A stretch of DNA of 64,000 bases from an uncultured Rhodospirillales bacterium (GCA_937926175.1 CALANV010000016.1:29518-93517), one strand, 5' to 3'; positions 7,694 through 18,866 are shown, numbered from the stretch's first letter. Notes: generated from the sequence alone by a model not told the origin. Made by a program: numbers and translations.

Positions 7694-8904
7694 GCGGCAC
7701 CTGTTTGCGCAAGCCGCGATACGGGTCGCTCGCGGATCGGCCAGTGGAGCGCCGCCGCCGCGAGGCCGAGCGCGACGCACAGCCACCACATCATGTCGTA
7801 GGATCCGGTGACGTCGTAGGCGTAGCCGCCCAGCCACGCGCCGAAGAAGCTGCCGACCTGATGGCTGAAGAAGACGATGCCATAGAGCATCGACATGTAG
7901 GCGGGGCCGAAGATGTAGGCGATGAGTCCGCTCGTCAGCGGCACGGTGCCGAGCCACAACAGGCCGAGTGCTGCGCCGAACGCAAGCACGCTCCATTCGG
8001 ACATCGGCAGGATGATGAACAGCAGGAAGACGAGCGAGCGCAGGGCATAGACCAGGCTCAGCAGGTTCTTCTTGCTGTAGCGGCCGCCCAGCACGCCGCA
8101 GCCGTAGGACCCGACAATGTTGAACAGGCCGACCAGCGCCAACGTCCACGCCCCGACCCAGGTCGGCAGGCCGCGGTCGGCAAGGGAGGCCGGCAGGTGC
8201 GTGGCCACGAACACGAGCTGGAAGCCGCAGACGAAGAACCCGGCCGTGAGCAGCCAGAATCCGCGATGGCGGAAGGCCTCGGCGAGCGATTCGCGCAAAG
8301 TCTGCCCGCCGGCGGCCGGCCCTGCGCCCGGCGCGCTTGCGGTCGCGCGGCTCAGCGGCAGCATCAGCATCGCCGTCGCCGCGAGGCCGAACAGTGCGGC
8401 CGACCAGCCGAAGGACTCGAGCAGAACGTGCGCGTACGGCACCATCGCGAATTGTCCGAACGACCCGCCGGCGGTGATGATGCCGAGCGCGGCACTGCGC
8501 TTGTCCGCCGGGGCGGCGCGGCCGATCGCGCCAAGTACGACGGAGAATCCGGCGCCGCTCAGTGCCAGCCCGACCAGGATGTTGCCGAGCACGATCTGGG
8601 CGCCGCCGCCGGCCATGCCCATGACGGCAAGCCCCGCCATGTAGCACAGGGCGCCGGCGCCGATGACACGGCCGGCCCCGAACTTGTCGGCAATGGCGCC
8701 GGCGAACGGCGAGGCCGCGCCCCACAGCAGGTTCTGGAGCGCGATGCCCAGCCCGAACAGCTCGCGGCTGATGCCCAGGTCGAGGTTGATCGGCTTCAGG
8801 AACAGGCCGAAGGTCGCCCGCAGGCCCGTGGCGAGGGTCAGCACCATGGCGCCACATGCCACCGCGATCCAGAAACGCCGTTGCGCCATCATGCGCCGCC
8901 TCAT
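7690..8904 (-). CDS. Major facilitator superfamily transporter
   Basis: About 404 residues with 12 predicted membrane segments in two bundles separated by a cytoplasmic loop (ASAPGAGPAAGGQTLRES). The first half resembles oxalate/formate-antiporter-like or monocarboxylate-type MFS (RATFGLFLKPINLDLGISRE, then GLGIALQNLLWG). Inner-membrane secondary transporter; substrate unknown. The start could be the ATG at 8904 or the ATG pair at 8892/8889, the latter preceded by GAGGCGG; the longer frame further upstream lacks hydrophobicity. It is divergent from mtnP, with about 200 bases between them, and is followed by the overlapping 42-residue membrane protein. Confidence 0.85.
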   Translation of the reverse strand: MRRRMMAQRRFWIAVACGAMVLTLATGLRATFGLFLKPINLDLGISRELFGLGIALQNLLWGAASPFAGAIADKFGAGRVIGAGALCYMAGLAVMGMAGGGAQIVLGNILVGLALSGAGFSVVLGAIGRAAPADKRSAALGIITAGGSFGQFAMVPYAHVLLESFGWSAALFGLAATAMLMLPLSRATASAPGAGPAAGGQTLRESLAEAFRHRGFWLLTAGFFVCGFQLVFVATHLPASLADRGLPTWVGAWTLALVGLFNIVGSYGCGVLGGRYSKKNLLSLVYALRSLVFLLFIILPMSEWSVLAFGAALGLLWLGTVPLTSGLIAYIFGPAYMSMLYGIVFFSHQVGSFFGAWLGGYAYDVTGSYDMMWWLCVALGLAAAALHWPIRERPVSRLAQTGAA

Positions 8905-9109
8905 GCCTAAGATCGAGGCAATGATCTTGCGCTGTCCATGGCGATGACCGCAAGTCGGCCGGCAGTGGCGACGGCGCGGGCCGACCATGCCGGATTCGCA
9001 TGGCGGAAAGGCCATCGGCTGCCCCGTCGGGAGGGACAACCGCCGCGGTTGATAATTCGACCGGAGCCTTTAAAAGATGGCCCCTCAATCGTTCAGGGAG
9101 CACCCGTCA

Positions 9110-10009
<900 letters not shown>

Positions 10010-10128
10010 TTTCGGGATGCGGGAACACTAGGCAGTCGGATGGCACGTTGTCGGCCCGCGCCCTTCGGCCGAGCCCGGGGCGAGACCCGGCTTACGTGAT
10101 TCCAGGCGCCAGTACGAGGATCGACGAC

Positions 10129-12183
10129 ATGAAGAATCTCTGGTCCGACAAGGACGCCGAAGCCGCCGTCGAGAAATACGCGAAGCAGGGCGTCAACCGC
10201 GATCTCGCGCTACGCACCTACACGACGCGGCTGCTCGGCAGCGTGCCCGAGCTCGTGCTGCACGGCGGCGGCAACACCTCGGTCAAGACGCACATGAAGG
10301 ACACGCTCGGCGAAGACGTCGAGGTGCTGTGCGTCAAGGGCAGCGGCTGGGACATGGCTGTCATCGAACCGCAGGGTCTGCCCGCCGTGCGGCTGCAGCC
10401 GCTGCGCAGGCTCTACGCGCTCGACCGGCTCAGCGACGAGGAGATGGTCAACTTCCAGCGCTGCAACCTGCTCGACGCGACGGCGCCGAATCCCTCGGTC
10501 GAGACGCTGTTCCATGCCTTCCTGCCGCACAAGTTCATCGACCACACGCACGCCAACGCGGTGCTGGCGCTGACCGATCAGCCCAACGGGGCCGAACTGT
10601 GCCGCGAGGTCTATGGCGACCGGGTTGCAATCGTCGACTACGTCATGCCCGGCTTCGCGCTCGCCAAGATGGCGGCCGAGGCGCAGAAGAAGATGCCGCA
10701 GGCCGAGGGCCTGATCCTGCTCAAGCACGGCATCTTCAGTTGGGGCGACACCGCGAAGGAAGCCTATGACCGCATGATCGAGCTGGTCAGCCTCGCCGAG
10801 GCGCGGCTGCGCCGGGGCCGGCGCAACGTGTTCGCGCTCGGTGCGCTGCCGGCGCGGCTCGCGACGCCGGCGGAGGTGGCACCGATCTTGCGCGGTCTCG
10901 CGGCGATTCCCGTCGACGCCGATGACGGCATCTACCGCCGCTTCGTCATGGCGTTCCGGACGAGCCCGCAGATCCTCAACTTCGTCAACGGCGCCGACCT
11001 TCCGCGCTACAGCCAGGCGGGCACCATCACGCCGGACCACGTCATCCGCACCAAGCCCAAACCGCTGATCGTGGCGGCGCCCGAGGCGGGTAGGCTGGAT
11101 GCCTTTGCTGCGGCCGCGAAGCAGGCCTTCGCCGACTACGCAGCGGCGTACAAGGCGTATTTCGAGCGCAACAACGCGCGCGTCGGCGGCATCAAGAAGA
11201 TGCTCGACACCGTGCCGCGCGTCATTCTCGTGCCGGGACTTGGCCTGTTCGCGCTGGGCAATTCGGCCAAGGACGCGAAGATCGCGGCCGACGTCTACGA
11301 GAACGCGATAGCGACCATCACCGACGCCGAGGCGATCGGCCGCTTCGAAAGCATCTCCGAGGCCGACCTGTTCGACGTCGAATACTGGTCGCTGGAGCAG
11401 GCGAAGCTCGGCAAGGGTGTCGAGGAGCCGCTCGCCCGTCACGTCGTTCTCGTGACGGGCGGCGGCAGCGGCATCGGCGCGGCTACGGCGGCCGCTTTCG
11501 CCGCGCAAGGTGCCGAGGTCGTCGTGCTCGACCGCGACGAGGCGGCCGCGCAGGCCGTCGCGACGAAGCTCGGCGGGCTTGGCATCCGCTGCGACGTCAC
11601 CGATCGGGACGACGTGCGCGCCGCGTTCGACCGGGCCGTCTCGCATTTCGGCGGCGTCGATATCGTGGTGTCGAACGCCGGCGCCGCCTGGCAGGGCCGC
11701 ATCGGCGACGTCGAGGACAAGATCCTGCGCGAAAGCTTCGAGCTCAACTTCTTCGCGCACCAGACGGTGGCACAGAACGCGGTGCGGGTGATGCGTGCGC
11801 AGAAGACCGGCGGCTGTCTCCTGTTCAACGTGTCGAAGCAGGCGGTCAATCCGGGGCCGGATTTCGGTCCCTACGGCCTGCCCAAGGCGGCGACGATGTT
11901 CCTCGTCCGGCAGTACGCGGTCGACCATGGGCGCGACGGCATCCGCGCCAACGCCGTGAACGCCGACCGCGTGCGCACGGGCCTGCTGACCAGCGACATG
12001 ATCGCCTCGCGTGCCAAGGCGCGCGGGATCAGCGAAAAGGAATACATGGGTGGCAATCTGCTCGGCCGCGAGGTGAAGGCCGAGGATGTGGCGCAGGCCT
12101 TCGTGTCGCTCGCGCTCGCCAACAAGACCACGGGCGCGGTTCTCACCGTTGATGGCGGGAACATCGCGGCGGCGCTACGATAG
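10129..12183 (+). CDS. Bifunctional class II aldolase / short-chain dehydrogenase
   Basis: 684-residue fusion. Residues about 1-420 form a class II aldolase/adducin domain with VLHGGGNTSVKT and the zinc-site pair FIDHTHANAVLALTD. Residues about 430-684 form a complete SDR: the cofactor motif VTGGGSGIGAATAAAF, the acidic residue VVLDRD suggesting NAD, NAG (SNAGAAW) and the YxxxK centre in YGLPKAA. Family members are often annotated rhamnulose-1-phosphate aldolase/lactaldehyde dehydrogenase. No rhamnose genes are nearby; the gene follows MTA phosphorylase instead. Cleavage of 5-methylthioribulose-1-phosphate followed by redox conversion of the aldehyde is therefore an alternative. The start ATG has GAGG seven bases upstream. 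Confidence 0.85.
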   Translation: MKNLWSDKDAEAAVEKYAKQGVNRDLALRTYTTRLLGSVPELVLHGGGNTSVKTHMKDTLGEDVEVLCVKGSGWDMAVIEPQGLPAVRLQPLRRLYALDRLSDEEMVNFQRCNLLDATAPNPSVETLFHAFLPHKFIDHTHANAVLALTDQPNGAELCREVYGDRVAIVDYVMPGFALAKMAAEAQKKMPQAEGLILLKHGIFSWGDTAKEAYDRMIELVSLAEARLRRGRRNVFALGALPARLATPAEVAPILRGLAAIPVDADDGIYRRFVMAFRTSPQILNFVNGADLPRYSQAGTITPDHVIRTKPKPLIVAAPEAGRLDAFAAAAKQAFADYAAAYKAYFERNNARVGGIKKMLDTVPRVILVPGLGLFALGNSAKDAKIAADVYENAIATITDAEAIGRFESISEADLFDVEYWSLEQAKLGKGVEEPLARHVVLVTGGGSGIGAATAAAFAAQGAEVVVLDRDEAAAQAVATKLGGLGIRCDVTDRDDVRAAFDRAVSHFGGVDIVVSNAGAAWQGRIGDVEDKILRESFELNFFAHQTVAQNAVRVMRAQKTGGCLLFNVSKQAVNPGPDFGPYGLPKAATMFLVRQYAVDHGRDGIRANAVNADRVRTGLLTSDMIASRAKARGISEKEYMGGNLLGREVKAEDVAQAFVSLALANKTTGAVLTVDGGNIAAALR

Positions 12184-12228
12184 GATGCGGGGTCGCCGCG
12201 ACGTCCTGACGATGGGCATGGCGTGATC

Positions 12229-12708
12229 ATGGCCGTGCGCTGGATCAAACCGCTCTACGGGATCACCGGTCGGCCCGTGCTCAACGCGACCCGTGCCGCG
12301 CGCCAGCGCCTCCTGGAAATCGGCGCTGAACTCGCAGGCACGGACGACTGTGTCGCGATCTACGTGCCCGAGAAGGCGCGCGGCTTCGGCGACGACGCTT
12401 ATCGCGGGCGCATCGCCGGGGCGATGTGGCTGCTGCCGATGCCGGCCGGCCGCACGATCGACGATCACGGTTTCCGTGACATCGACGGCACGCTACGCTG
12501 GCCGATCGGCTGGCCGGTGGACGTCGCCCGGACGCGCAAGCTTGCCCCCGATGCGGCGCCTCTGCTGCGGCCGCTCGTGATCGAGCTGGCCGGCGCTGCA
12601 GTATGGCGTGCGCTGTCCGCGTCGTTTCAGGGCGGCGCGCCGGCACGCCTCGACGGCGCCCTGGCGCCGCTGGCAAGCCGGCTCGACGCGATCTTTGCGG
12701 GAGGGTGA
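12229..12708 (+). CDS. Hypothetical protein
   Basis: About 159 residues, no signal peptide or membrane span. I do not recognise the family. A central stretch, IAGAMWLLPMP and then RWPIGWPVDVART, has the look of a small beta-barrel such as EVE/ASCH domains, but this is only a faint resemblance. It starts 45 bases after the aldolase fusion (a GTG two codons earlier, at 12223, is also possible) and ends six bases before the VOC gene, so the three may share a transcript. Confidence 0.6.
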   Translation: MAVRWIKPLYGITGRPVLNATRAARQRLLEIGAELAGTDDCVAIYVPEKARGFGDDAYRGRIAGAMWLLPMPAGRTIDDHGFRDIDGTLRWPIGWPVDVARTRKLAPDAAPLLRPLVIELAGAAVWRALSASFQGGAPARLDGALAPLASRLDAIFAGG

Positions 12709-12714
12709 GCTTCG

Positions 12715-13569
12715 ATGCGGGCAGTCAAAGGCATCGATCATTCGATCGTCGGCGTGCGCGACCTCGAGGCCGCGCGCGCGGCGTATGCGCGCCTCGGCTT
12801 CACGCTCACGCCGCGCGGGCGGCATGTCGGCTGGGGCACGGCCAATTACTGCATCATGTTTCCGGACGATTACATCGAACTGCTCGGCATCGTCGATCCG
12901 ACGCAGTTCACCAACGGTCTCGACCAGTTCCTCGCCGGCCGCGAGGGCCTGCTCGGCTTCGCGTTCGGCACCGATGATGCCGACGCGGCGGCGCGCGAAC
13001 TCGCCGCCGCCGGCCTCGAGCCCGACGGCCCGAAGGATCTCGGCCGCGTGCTCGAGCTGCCCGAGGGCGACGTCATGCCGCGGTTCAAGCTCGTGATGCT
13101 GCCGCCGCGCAGCACGCCCTGCGTATCGGCATTCATGTGTCAGCATCTGACGCCTGATCTCATCCGCCGACCGGCATGGCTCCGGCACGCGAACGGTGCG
13201 GTCGGCCTCGTCGGCCTGACGGCGGTGGTCGACGATCCGCCGGCACTGGTCGGTGCCTACGACCGGCTTTGCGGTGCCGGTGCGGCGACGCTGACCGACG
13301 ATACGCTCGCCGTCCACCTCGGACGCTCGTTCATCGCCTTTGCCCGGCCCGACGATCTGCCGTTGCTGCATCCGGACGTCGACCTTCCCGTTGCCGACCC
13401 GCCCTATCTCGCGGCGATGACGATTGCCGTCGCCGATCTCGAGGCGACGCGCGAGTTGCTCGAGGACAACGGCGTCGACGTCGCCGTCGACAGCACCGGG
13501 ATCCTCCGCCTCGGCGCTGCCGCCGGTTGCGGCACGATCCTGGAGTTCAGGCAGGTCACAACGCGCTAG
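12715..13569 (+). CDS. VOC (glyoxalase/bleomycin-resistance) superfamily protein
   Basis: 284 residues with a glyoxalase-like fold of the Glyoxalase_3 type. The N-terminal module begins GIDHSIVGVRDLEAARAAY, giving a first metal-ligand candidate His in IDHS and then GTANYCIMFPDDYIELLGI with the candidate Glu. A second, weaker module occupies residues about 160-284 (TIAVADLEATRELLEDNG). Such proteins act as dioxygenases, isomerases or lyases on small molecules; the substrate here is unknown. The start six bases after the previous gene suggests an operon with the aldolase fusion. Confidence 0.8.
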   Translation: MRAVKGIDHSIVGVRDLEAARAAYARLGFTLTPRGRHVGWGTANYCIMFPDDYIELLGIVDPTQFTNGLDQFLAGREGLLGFAFGTDDADAAARELAAAGLEPDGPKDLGRVLELPEGDVMPRFKLVMLPPRSTPCVSAFMCQHLTPDLIRRPAWLRHANGAVGLVGLTAVVDDPPALVGAYDRLCGAGAATLTDDTLAVHLGRSFIAFARPDDLPLLHPDVDLPVADPPYLAAMTIAVADLEATRELLEDNGVDVAVDSTGILRLGAAAGCGTILEFRQVTTR

Positions 13570-13704
13570 GGTCGGCGCAAGAGTTTCGGACTCGTCCCTG
13601 GGGTTTCGGGTGCCGGTGCCGGGGGAAGGGGCCGGACGACCGCCGAAGGGAACTTTGTCGGCAGCTCCAGGTTTTGAAGCCGCTGGATCAAAGGAGCCGC
13701 CACG

Positions 13705-14049
13705 ATGGACCTCACCCGTTCCGCCCAGGATGTCTACCGATCCGTGTTCGGTGGCCCGAACAATCTGTCGACCGCCGAGCGGGTCGGCTCTGTCATCCTG
13801 GGTCTCGCCGCACTCGGGACCGCCGCCCGGCGTCGCCCGGGGCTCGGTGCGCTGCTGGCACTCGGCGGCCTTGCCTTCGTGGCACGCGGGATGAGCGGCC
13901 ATTGTCCCATCAAGGCGGCGGCCGGGCGCGGCGGGTACCGATACCTGACCGCCGGTTCAGGGCAGGACCGCACGCCCCGACTCGGTGAAGACGACGAACC
14001 TTACGGGACCGCCATCGAAGGCAAACCGGCGACGGCCGGGATCCCCTAG
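13705..14049 (+). CDS. DUF2892-family small membrane protein
   Basis: 114 residues. The core matches the YgaP-type DUF2892 transmembrane module: NLSTAERVGSVILGLAALG, a short basic loop with RRRPG, a second span (LGALLALGGLAFVARG), and the family ending GHCPIKAA. The last 45 residues are a polar tail. It has a ribosome-site-like AAAGGAG before the ATG. Role unknown; some relatives are fused to rhodanese domains. Confidence 0.75.
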   Translation: MDLTRSAQDVYRSVFGGPNNLSTAERVGSVILGLAALGTAARRRPGLGALLALGGLAFVARGMSGHCPIKAAAGRGGYRYLTAGSGQDRTPRLGEDDEPYGTAIEGKPATAGIP

Positions 14050-14089
14050 TTTCCGGCACGTCGCCGGACGCAGCATCCGGGACGGCGAG

Positions 14090-14776
14090 CTACTGCAAAT
14101 GCCACGCGAAGAAGGCGAGCGTGCGCTCGCGTGCGAGCTTCGCGCTTTCGGCATGGTAGCTGCCGCGCTGATCGCAGTTGAAGCCGTGTCCGGCAGGATA
14201 GATGTGGATCTCGACGCGATCTTTCTGGGCGGCGCGGATCTTGTCGACCTCGCTCAGCGGAATGGCGTGGTCCTTCTCGCCGAAATGCATCATCACCGGG
14301 CAGCGCGGCACGGCATCGGCATGGTTGCCGATGCCGCCGCCGTAGTACGACACGGCAGCGGCGAAGCCGTCGAGTCCCGTGGCCGCGAGCCACGCGACGA
14401 GGCCGCCCCAGCAATAGCCGACAATGCCGATCTTGCCTACGCCGGCGATCGCATCGCGCGCGGCGGCGATGTCGAGCAGCGCCTGTTCGTTCGTGACCTT
14501 GCCCCGGATCTGGCGGCCCTCGGCGATGTCGGATTCACCGTATCCGAGTTCGACGCCGCGGCTGACGCGGTCGAACAGGGCCGGGGCGATCGCCACGTAG
14601 CCGTCCTTTGCGAAGCCGTCGACGACGCTGCGGATGTGGTCGTTGACGCCGAAGATCTCTTGGACGACGACGAGGCCGCCCTTCGGCATGCCCGTGGGAT
14701 CGGCGCGATAGGCGGAGAGCACATGGCCGTCGGCGGCGGTCAGGGTCGTGTTGCCGAGCGCGTTTACGGTGGTCAA
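14090..14776 (-). CDS. Dienelactone hydrolase family protein
   Basis: 228-residue alpha/beta hydrolase of the dienelactone hydrolase/carboxymethylenebutenolidase type. The triad is visible as Cys in GIVGYCWGG, Asp in GEKDHAIP and His in YPAGHGFNC. The early stretch VVVQEIFGVNDHIRSV is also typical. No other aromatic-degradation gene is nearby, so the substrate is unlikely to be a chlorocatechol intermediate. Convergent with the DUF2892 gene; its promoter side faces the PHA-synthase-like remnant. Confidence 0.9.
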   Translation of the reverse strand: MTTVNALGNTTLTAADGHVLSAYRADPTGMPKGGLVVVQEIFGVNDHIRSVVDGFAKDGYVAIAPALFDRVSRGVELGYGESDIAEGRQIRGKVTNEQALLDIAAARDAIAGVGKIGIVGYCWGGLVAWLAATGLDGFAAAVSYYGGGIGNHADAVPRCPVMMHFGEKDHAIPLSEVDKIRAAQKDRVEIHIYPAGHGFNCDQRGSYHAESAKLARERTLAFFAWHLQ

Positions 14777-14884
14777 GGCGTCCTCCTTCTTCGATCGTCC
14801 CGGAGCCTTACCACCTTGCCCGCATGCGGGACAAGCCGCTCACCGGGGCCGTCCCGCGACGGAACGCGCGCCACGACTGCGGCG

Positions 14885-15251
14885 TTGCGCGTCGGGTTGG
14901 TTGCGCCGGGTCATGATGCGTGGAACGTAACGGTCGCGCTCTTCGCGGATGTCGCGGTCGGGCTCTACCGGGGCGATCTTTTCATGAAGGGCACTCTTCC
15001 GGTGGCCGGGCGGATGCTCGGCCCGGCGGATTTGACCGCGCCGGTGTTGTCCGTCGTCGACCCGGAAAGTCGCCTCATGCCGCCCGCATCCGTGATTGCG
15101 TTCCCGGCGGTATCACGGTGCCGGACCCGGGTGCGTGCTTCGGTACATGGGCGATGCCGGCGTCACGCAGCGGCACCTGGGCATCCTGACCGGCGACCGG
15201 ACGCATCGTCACCTGTGGCCGGAGATCCTCGACTGGCTTCGCGCGACCTGA
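14885..15251 (+). pseudogene. Frameshifted C-terminal remnant of a PHA-synthase-like alpha/beta hydrolase
   Basis: From 14885 one frame reads LYRGDLFMKGTLPVAGRML and then APVLSVVDPESRLMPPAS, which matches the region around the active-site Asp of PhaC-like hydrolases. After about 15100 the match continues in a different frame from 15135: YMGDAGVTQRHLGILTG, then HLWPEILDWLRAT and a stop at 15251, which corresponds to the usual C-terminal His-Val-Gly-containing end. The N-terminal half with the lipase box is absent; only about 100 bases separate this from the divergent hydrolase gene. So the gene is both truncated at the 5' side and frameshifted. A translated search should join the two pieces to one family. 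Confidence 0.6.
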
Positions 15252-15269
15252 AGCGCGCCGCCGCACGCG

Positions 15270-16370
15270 TCAGACGTTGAAGCGGAACAGCATCACGTCG
15301 CCGTCGGCGACGACGTAGTCGCGGCCTTCCTGGCGCATCTTGCCGGCTTCCTTCGCGCCCTGCTCGCCGCCGTAGGCGACGTAATCGTCATATGCGATGA
15401 CTTCGGCGCAGATGAAGCCCCGCTCGAAATCGCTATGGATCACGCCGGCCGCCTCTGGCGCCTTGGCGCCCTTGCGTACGGTCCAGGCGCGCGCCTCCTT
15501 GGGCCCGGCGGTGAAGTAGGTGATGAGGTTGAGCAGGCCGTAGCCGGCGCGAATGACGCGGGCGAGCCCGGTCTCGCTCAGGCCGAGCGATTCGAGGAAG
15601 GCCTGCCGCTCGGTCTCGTCTGGCAGGGCGGCGACCTCTGCTTCGATGGCGGCCGAGATGACCACGGACGAAGCGCCTTCCTGTGCCGCCTTGGCCGCCA
15701 CCTTGCGCGACAGCTCGTTGCCGGTGGCAGCGGCCTCTTCCTCGACGTTGCAGACGTAAAGGACGGGCTTGGTGGTGAGCAGCTGAAGCTGCTTGACGAG
15801 CGACGCCTGCTCGGGCGTCGGCGTGAAGGCCCGGCCGGGCTTTCCCTCGCGCAGGAGGGCGAGGATCGGTTCCATGACCTCGAGTTGCGTCTTCGCCTCC
15901 TTGTCGCCGCCGCGCGCCTTCTTCTGCGCGGTCACCACGCGCTTTTCCAGACTTTCGAGGTCGGCGAGCATCAGCTCCGTCTCGACCGTCTCGGCGTCGC
16001 GCAGCGGATCGACCGATCCCTCGACATGGGTGACGTCGCTGCCTTCGAAGCAGCGCAGCACGTGCGCGATCGCGTCAACCTCGCGGATGTTGGCGAGGAA
16101 CTGGTTGCCCAGGCCCTCGCCCTTCGAGGCGCCGCGCACCAGCCCGGCGATGTCGACGAACTCCAGCTGCGTCGGGACCTTGCGTGCCGATTTCGCCAGG
16201 CGGGCGAGCGTATCAAGCCGCGCGTCCGGCACCGGCACGCGGCCGATATTCGGTTCGATCGTGCAGAACGGATAATTCGCGGCCGCGGCGGTCGCGGTCG
16301 CCGTCAGTGCGTTGAACAGGGTCGACTTGCCGACGTTCGGCAGGCCGACGATGCCGCAGCGGAAACCCAT
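15270..16370 (-). CDS. ychF: Redox-regulated ATPase YchF
   Basis: 366 residues, the normal length for this Obg-related P-loop protein that hydrolyses ATP and binds ribosomes. G1 is GLPNVGKSTLFNALT (residues 9-23), G3 is DIAGLVRGASKGEGLGNQFL, and the ATP-specific G4 variant NVEEE lies in LYVCNVEEEAAA. The C-terminal TGS-like domain ends DYVVADGDVMLFRFNV, as expected. The start follows AAGGACTAGACGAC, overlapping the end of pth five bases away. It is last in a prs-rplY-pth-ychF strand common in alphaproteobacteria. Confidence 0.97.
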   Translation of the reverse strand: MGFRCGIVGLPNVGKSTLFNALTATATAAAANYPFCTIEPNIGRVPVPDARLDTLARLAKSARKVPTQLEFVDIAGLVRGASKGEGLGNQFLANIREVDAIAHVLRCFEGSDVTHVEGSVDPLRDAETVETELMLADLESLEKRVVTAQKKARGGDKEAKTQLEVMEPILALLREGKPGRAFTPTPEQASLVKQLQLLTTKPVLYVCNVEEEAAATGNELSRKVAAKAAQEGASSVVISAAIEAEVAALPDETERQAFLESLGLSETGLARVIRAGYGLLNLITYFTAGPKEARAWTVRKGAKAPEAAGVIHSDFERGFICAEVIAYDDYVAYGGEQGAKEAGKMRQEGRDYVVADGDVMLFRFNV

Positions 16371-16375
16371 GTCGT

Positions 16376-16993
16376 CTAGTCCTTGTTCAAATCGGTCCGG
16401 GGCGGCTTCGGCGCGGGTGGGTTCATCGCATGCGCGACGCGGCTCATGAAACCGCTTTCATCGCCGGCGACGAGGCGCGGCACCTCGGCGGCGATTGCCT
16501 CGAGCAGCGGCTCCAGCCAGACCGCGTCCGCCTTGGAAAAATCGTGCAGCACATAGCCGCTGACCAGGCGCTTGTCGCCCGGATGGCCGATACCGATGCG
16601 CACGCGCCAATAATCCGGCCCGAGATGCGCATCGATGGATTTGAGCCCGTTGTGGCCGGCGTTGCCGCCGCCGCGCTTGACGCGGAGCCGACCCGGCGCG
16701 AGGTCGAGTTCGTCATAGAAGACGAAGATCTGCGACGGATCGATCTTGTAGAAGCGCGCCGCGGCCGCGACCGAACGCCCCGACTCGTTCATATAGGTCT
16801 GCGGCTTCAGGGCGACCACCCTGGTGCCGTCGATCTGGCCGTCGGCGGCGAGCCCCTCGAAGCGTGCGCGATAGGGGCCGAAGCCATGGCGACGGGCGAT
16901 CGCGTCCACCGCCATGAATCCGACGTTGTGTCGGTGCCTGGCATAGGTCGGCCCGGGATTGCCCAGGCCGACCAGCAAAACGAGATCCGCCAA
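16376..16993 (-). CDS. pth: Peptidyl-tRNA hydrolase
   Basis: Releases tRNA from prematurely dropped peptidyl-tRNA. 205 residues. The N-terminus gives LLVGLGNPGPTYARHRHNVG with the catalytic His at position 22. KPQTYMNESG supplies the conserved Asn, YDELDLAPGRLRVKRGG the acidic site, and GNAGHNGLKSI the RNA-binding loop. It appears to use TTG as start codon (16993-16991), ten bases after the L25 stop; no in-frame ATG fits the family start. Cotranscribed with rplY and ychF. Confidence 0.95.
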   Translation of the reverse strand: MADLVLLVGLGNPGPTYARHRHNVGFMAVDAIARRHGFGPYRARFEGLAADGQIDGTRVVALKPQTYMNESGRSVAAAARFYKIDPSQIFVFYDELDLAPGRLRVKRGGGNAGHNGLKSIDAHLGPDYWRVRIGIGHPGDKRLVSGYVLHDFSKADAVWLEPLLEAIAAEVPRLVAGDESGFMSRVAHAMNPPAPKPPRTDLNKD

Positions 16994-17002
16994 TGCCGCC
17001 GA

Positions 17003-17710
17003 TTACTTCTTGCCGGCGGCCTTCTTCTCGCCGGCCGCGGGCGCCTTGGCCGCCCCACCGGCGGCAGCCTGCGGCGCCGGTGCGGAAGCGCCGGCCTCGG
17101 CCGGCGCACCGGCCGCCGGGCCGCCTTCCTCGGCACCGCGCAGGACGGACGGTGCCGCGATCGCCGCGATCGTGAAGTCGCGCGTCGTGATGGTCGGGCG
17201 CACGCCTTCGGGCAGCTTGACGGCGCTGATGTGCACGCTGTCGCCGATGTCGAGGCCCTCGAGGTTCACGGTAATGACCTGCGGAATGTTCTCGACCGAG
17301 CAGTAGACCTCGATCTCGTGGCGGACGACGTTGAGCACGCCGCCGCGCTTCAGACCGGGCGAGCGCTCCTGGTTCTCGAACCGCACCGGCACCGCCACGC
17401 GGATCTGCGTCTTCGCCCCCACGCGCTGGAAGTCGACGTGTTCGGGTCTGTCGGTCACCGGGTGAAGCTGCACGTCGCGCGGCAGCACGCGTTCGCTGCG
17501 GCCGTCGATCTGCACGTCGAACACGCGGGTGAAGAAGCCCGGCTTCTGGAACTCGCGGATGAGGTCTCTCGGATCCAGCTCGATCAGTGTCGGGGGCTGG
17601 TTGTCACCGTAGATCACGCCGGGAACGCGGCCAGCCCGGCGTACGGCGCGGGCGGCCCCCTTTCCGGCCCGCTGGCGCAGCTGCGCCGAAATCGTCACTG
17701 TCTCGACCAT
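17003..17710 (-). CDS. rplY: 50S ribosomal protein L25 (Ctc/TL5 form)
   Basis: Binds 5S rRNA. 235 residues: the N-terminal L25 domain (to about residue 95, including VPGVIYGDNQPPTLIELDP and VLPRDVQLHPVTDRPEHVDF), then the TL5 C-terminal beta domain (DIGDSVHISAVKLPEGV), and an Ala/Pro/Lys-rich tail ending GEKKAAGKK. The tail is common in alphaproteobacteria. The ATG at 17710 has GGAGAGAAAG directly upstream; the frame before it is not homologous. Lies between prs and pth. Confidence 0.95.
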   Translation of the reverse strand: MVETVTISAQLRQRAGKGAARAVRRAGRVPGVIYGDNQPPTLIELDPRDLIREFQKPGFFTRVFDVQIDGRSERVLPRDVQLHPVTDRPEHVDFQRVGAKTQIRVAVPVRFENQERSPGLKRGGVLNVVRHEIEVYCSVENIPQVITVNLEGLDIGDSVHISAVKLPEGVRPTITTRDFTIAAIAAPSVLRGAEEGGPAAGAPAEAGASAPAPQAAAGGAAKAPAAGEKKAAGKK

Positions 17711-17789
17711 CTTTCTCTCCTTTTCGGCAATCGGCGTCGGCCTCCAGGGGTGCCGCACGCCGGCATGAGGCCCGGTCTCGCGTCCGGGC

Positions 17790-18722
<933 letters not shown>

Positions 18723-18866
18723 CGCCCCTGGGACCCGTGCGAGCGGACGGTTAATGCCCTGAAATTCAAACAGGAAACCCGCGACGGATCATTCCCGGCG
18801 CGGGGCGGCGCGGAATGTATCAGGGTGTCATACCAGTGTAAACCGGCATGAGGCCCCGAAGGTGCC

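Noticed and set aside
10210..11928. 572-codon open frame on the minus strand opposite the aldolase/dehydrogenase fusion
   Set aside because: Its product is Arg/His/Val/Asp-rich without domains, and the plus strand here has clear aldolase and SDR motifs. Long antisense frames are expected in GC-rich genes.
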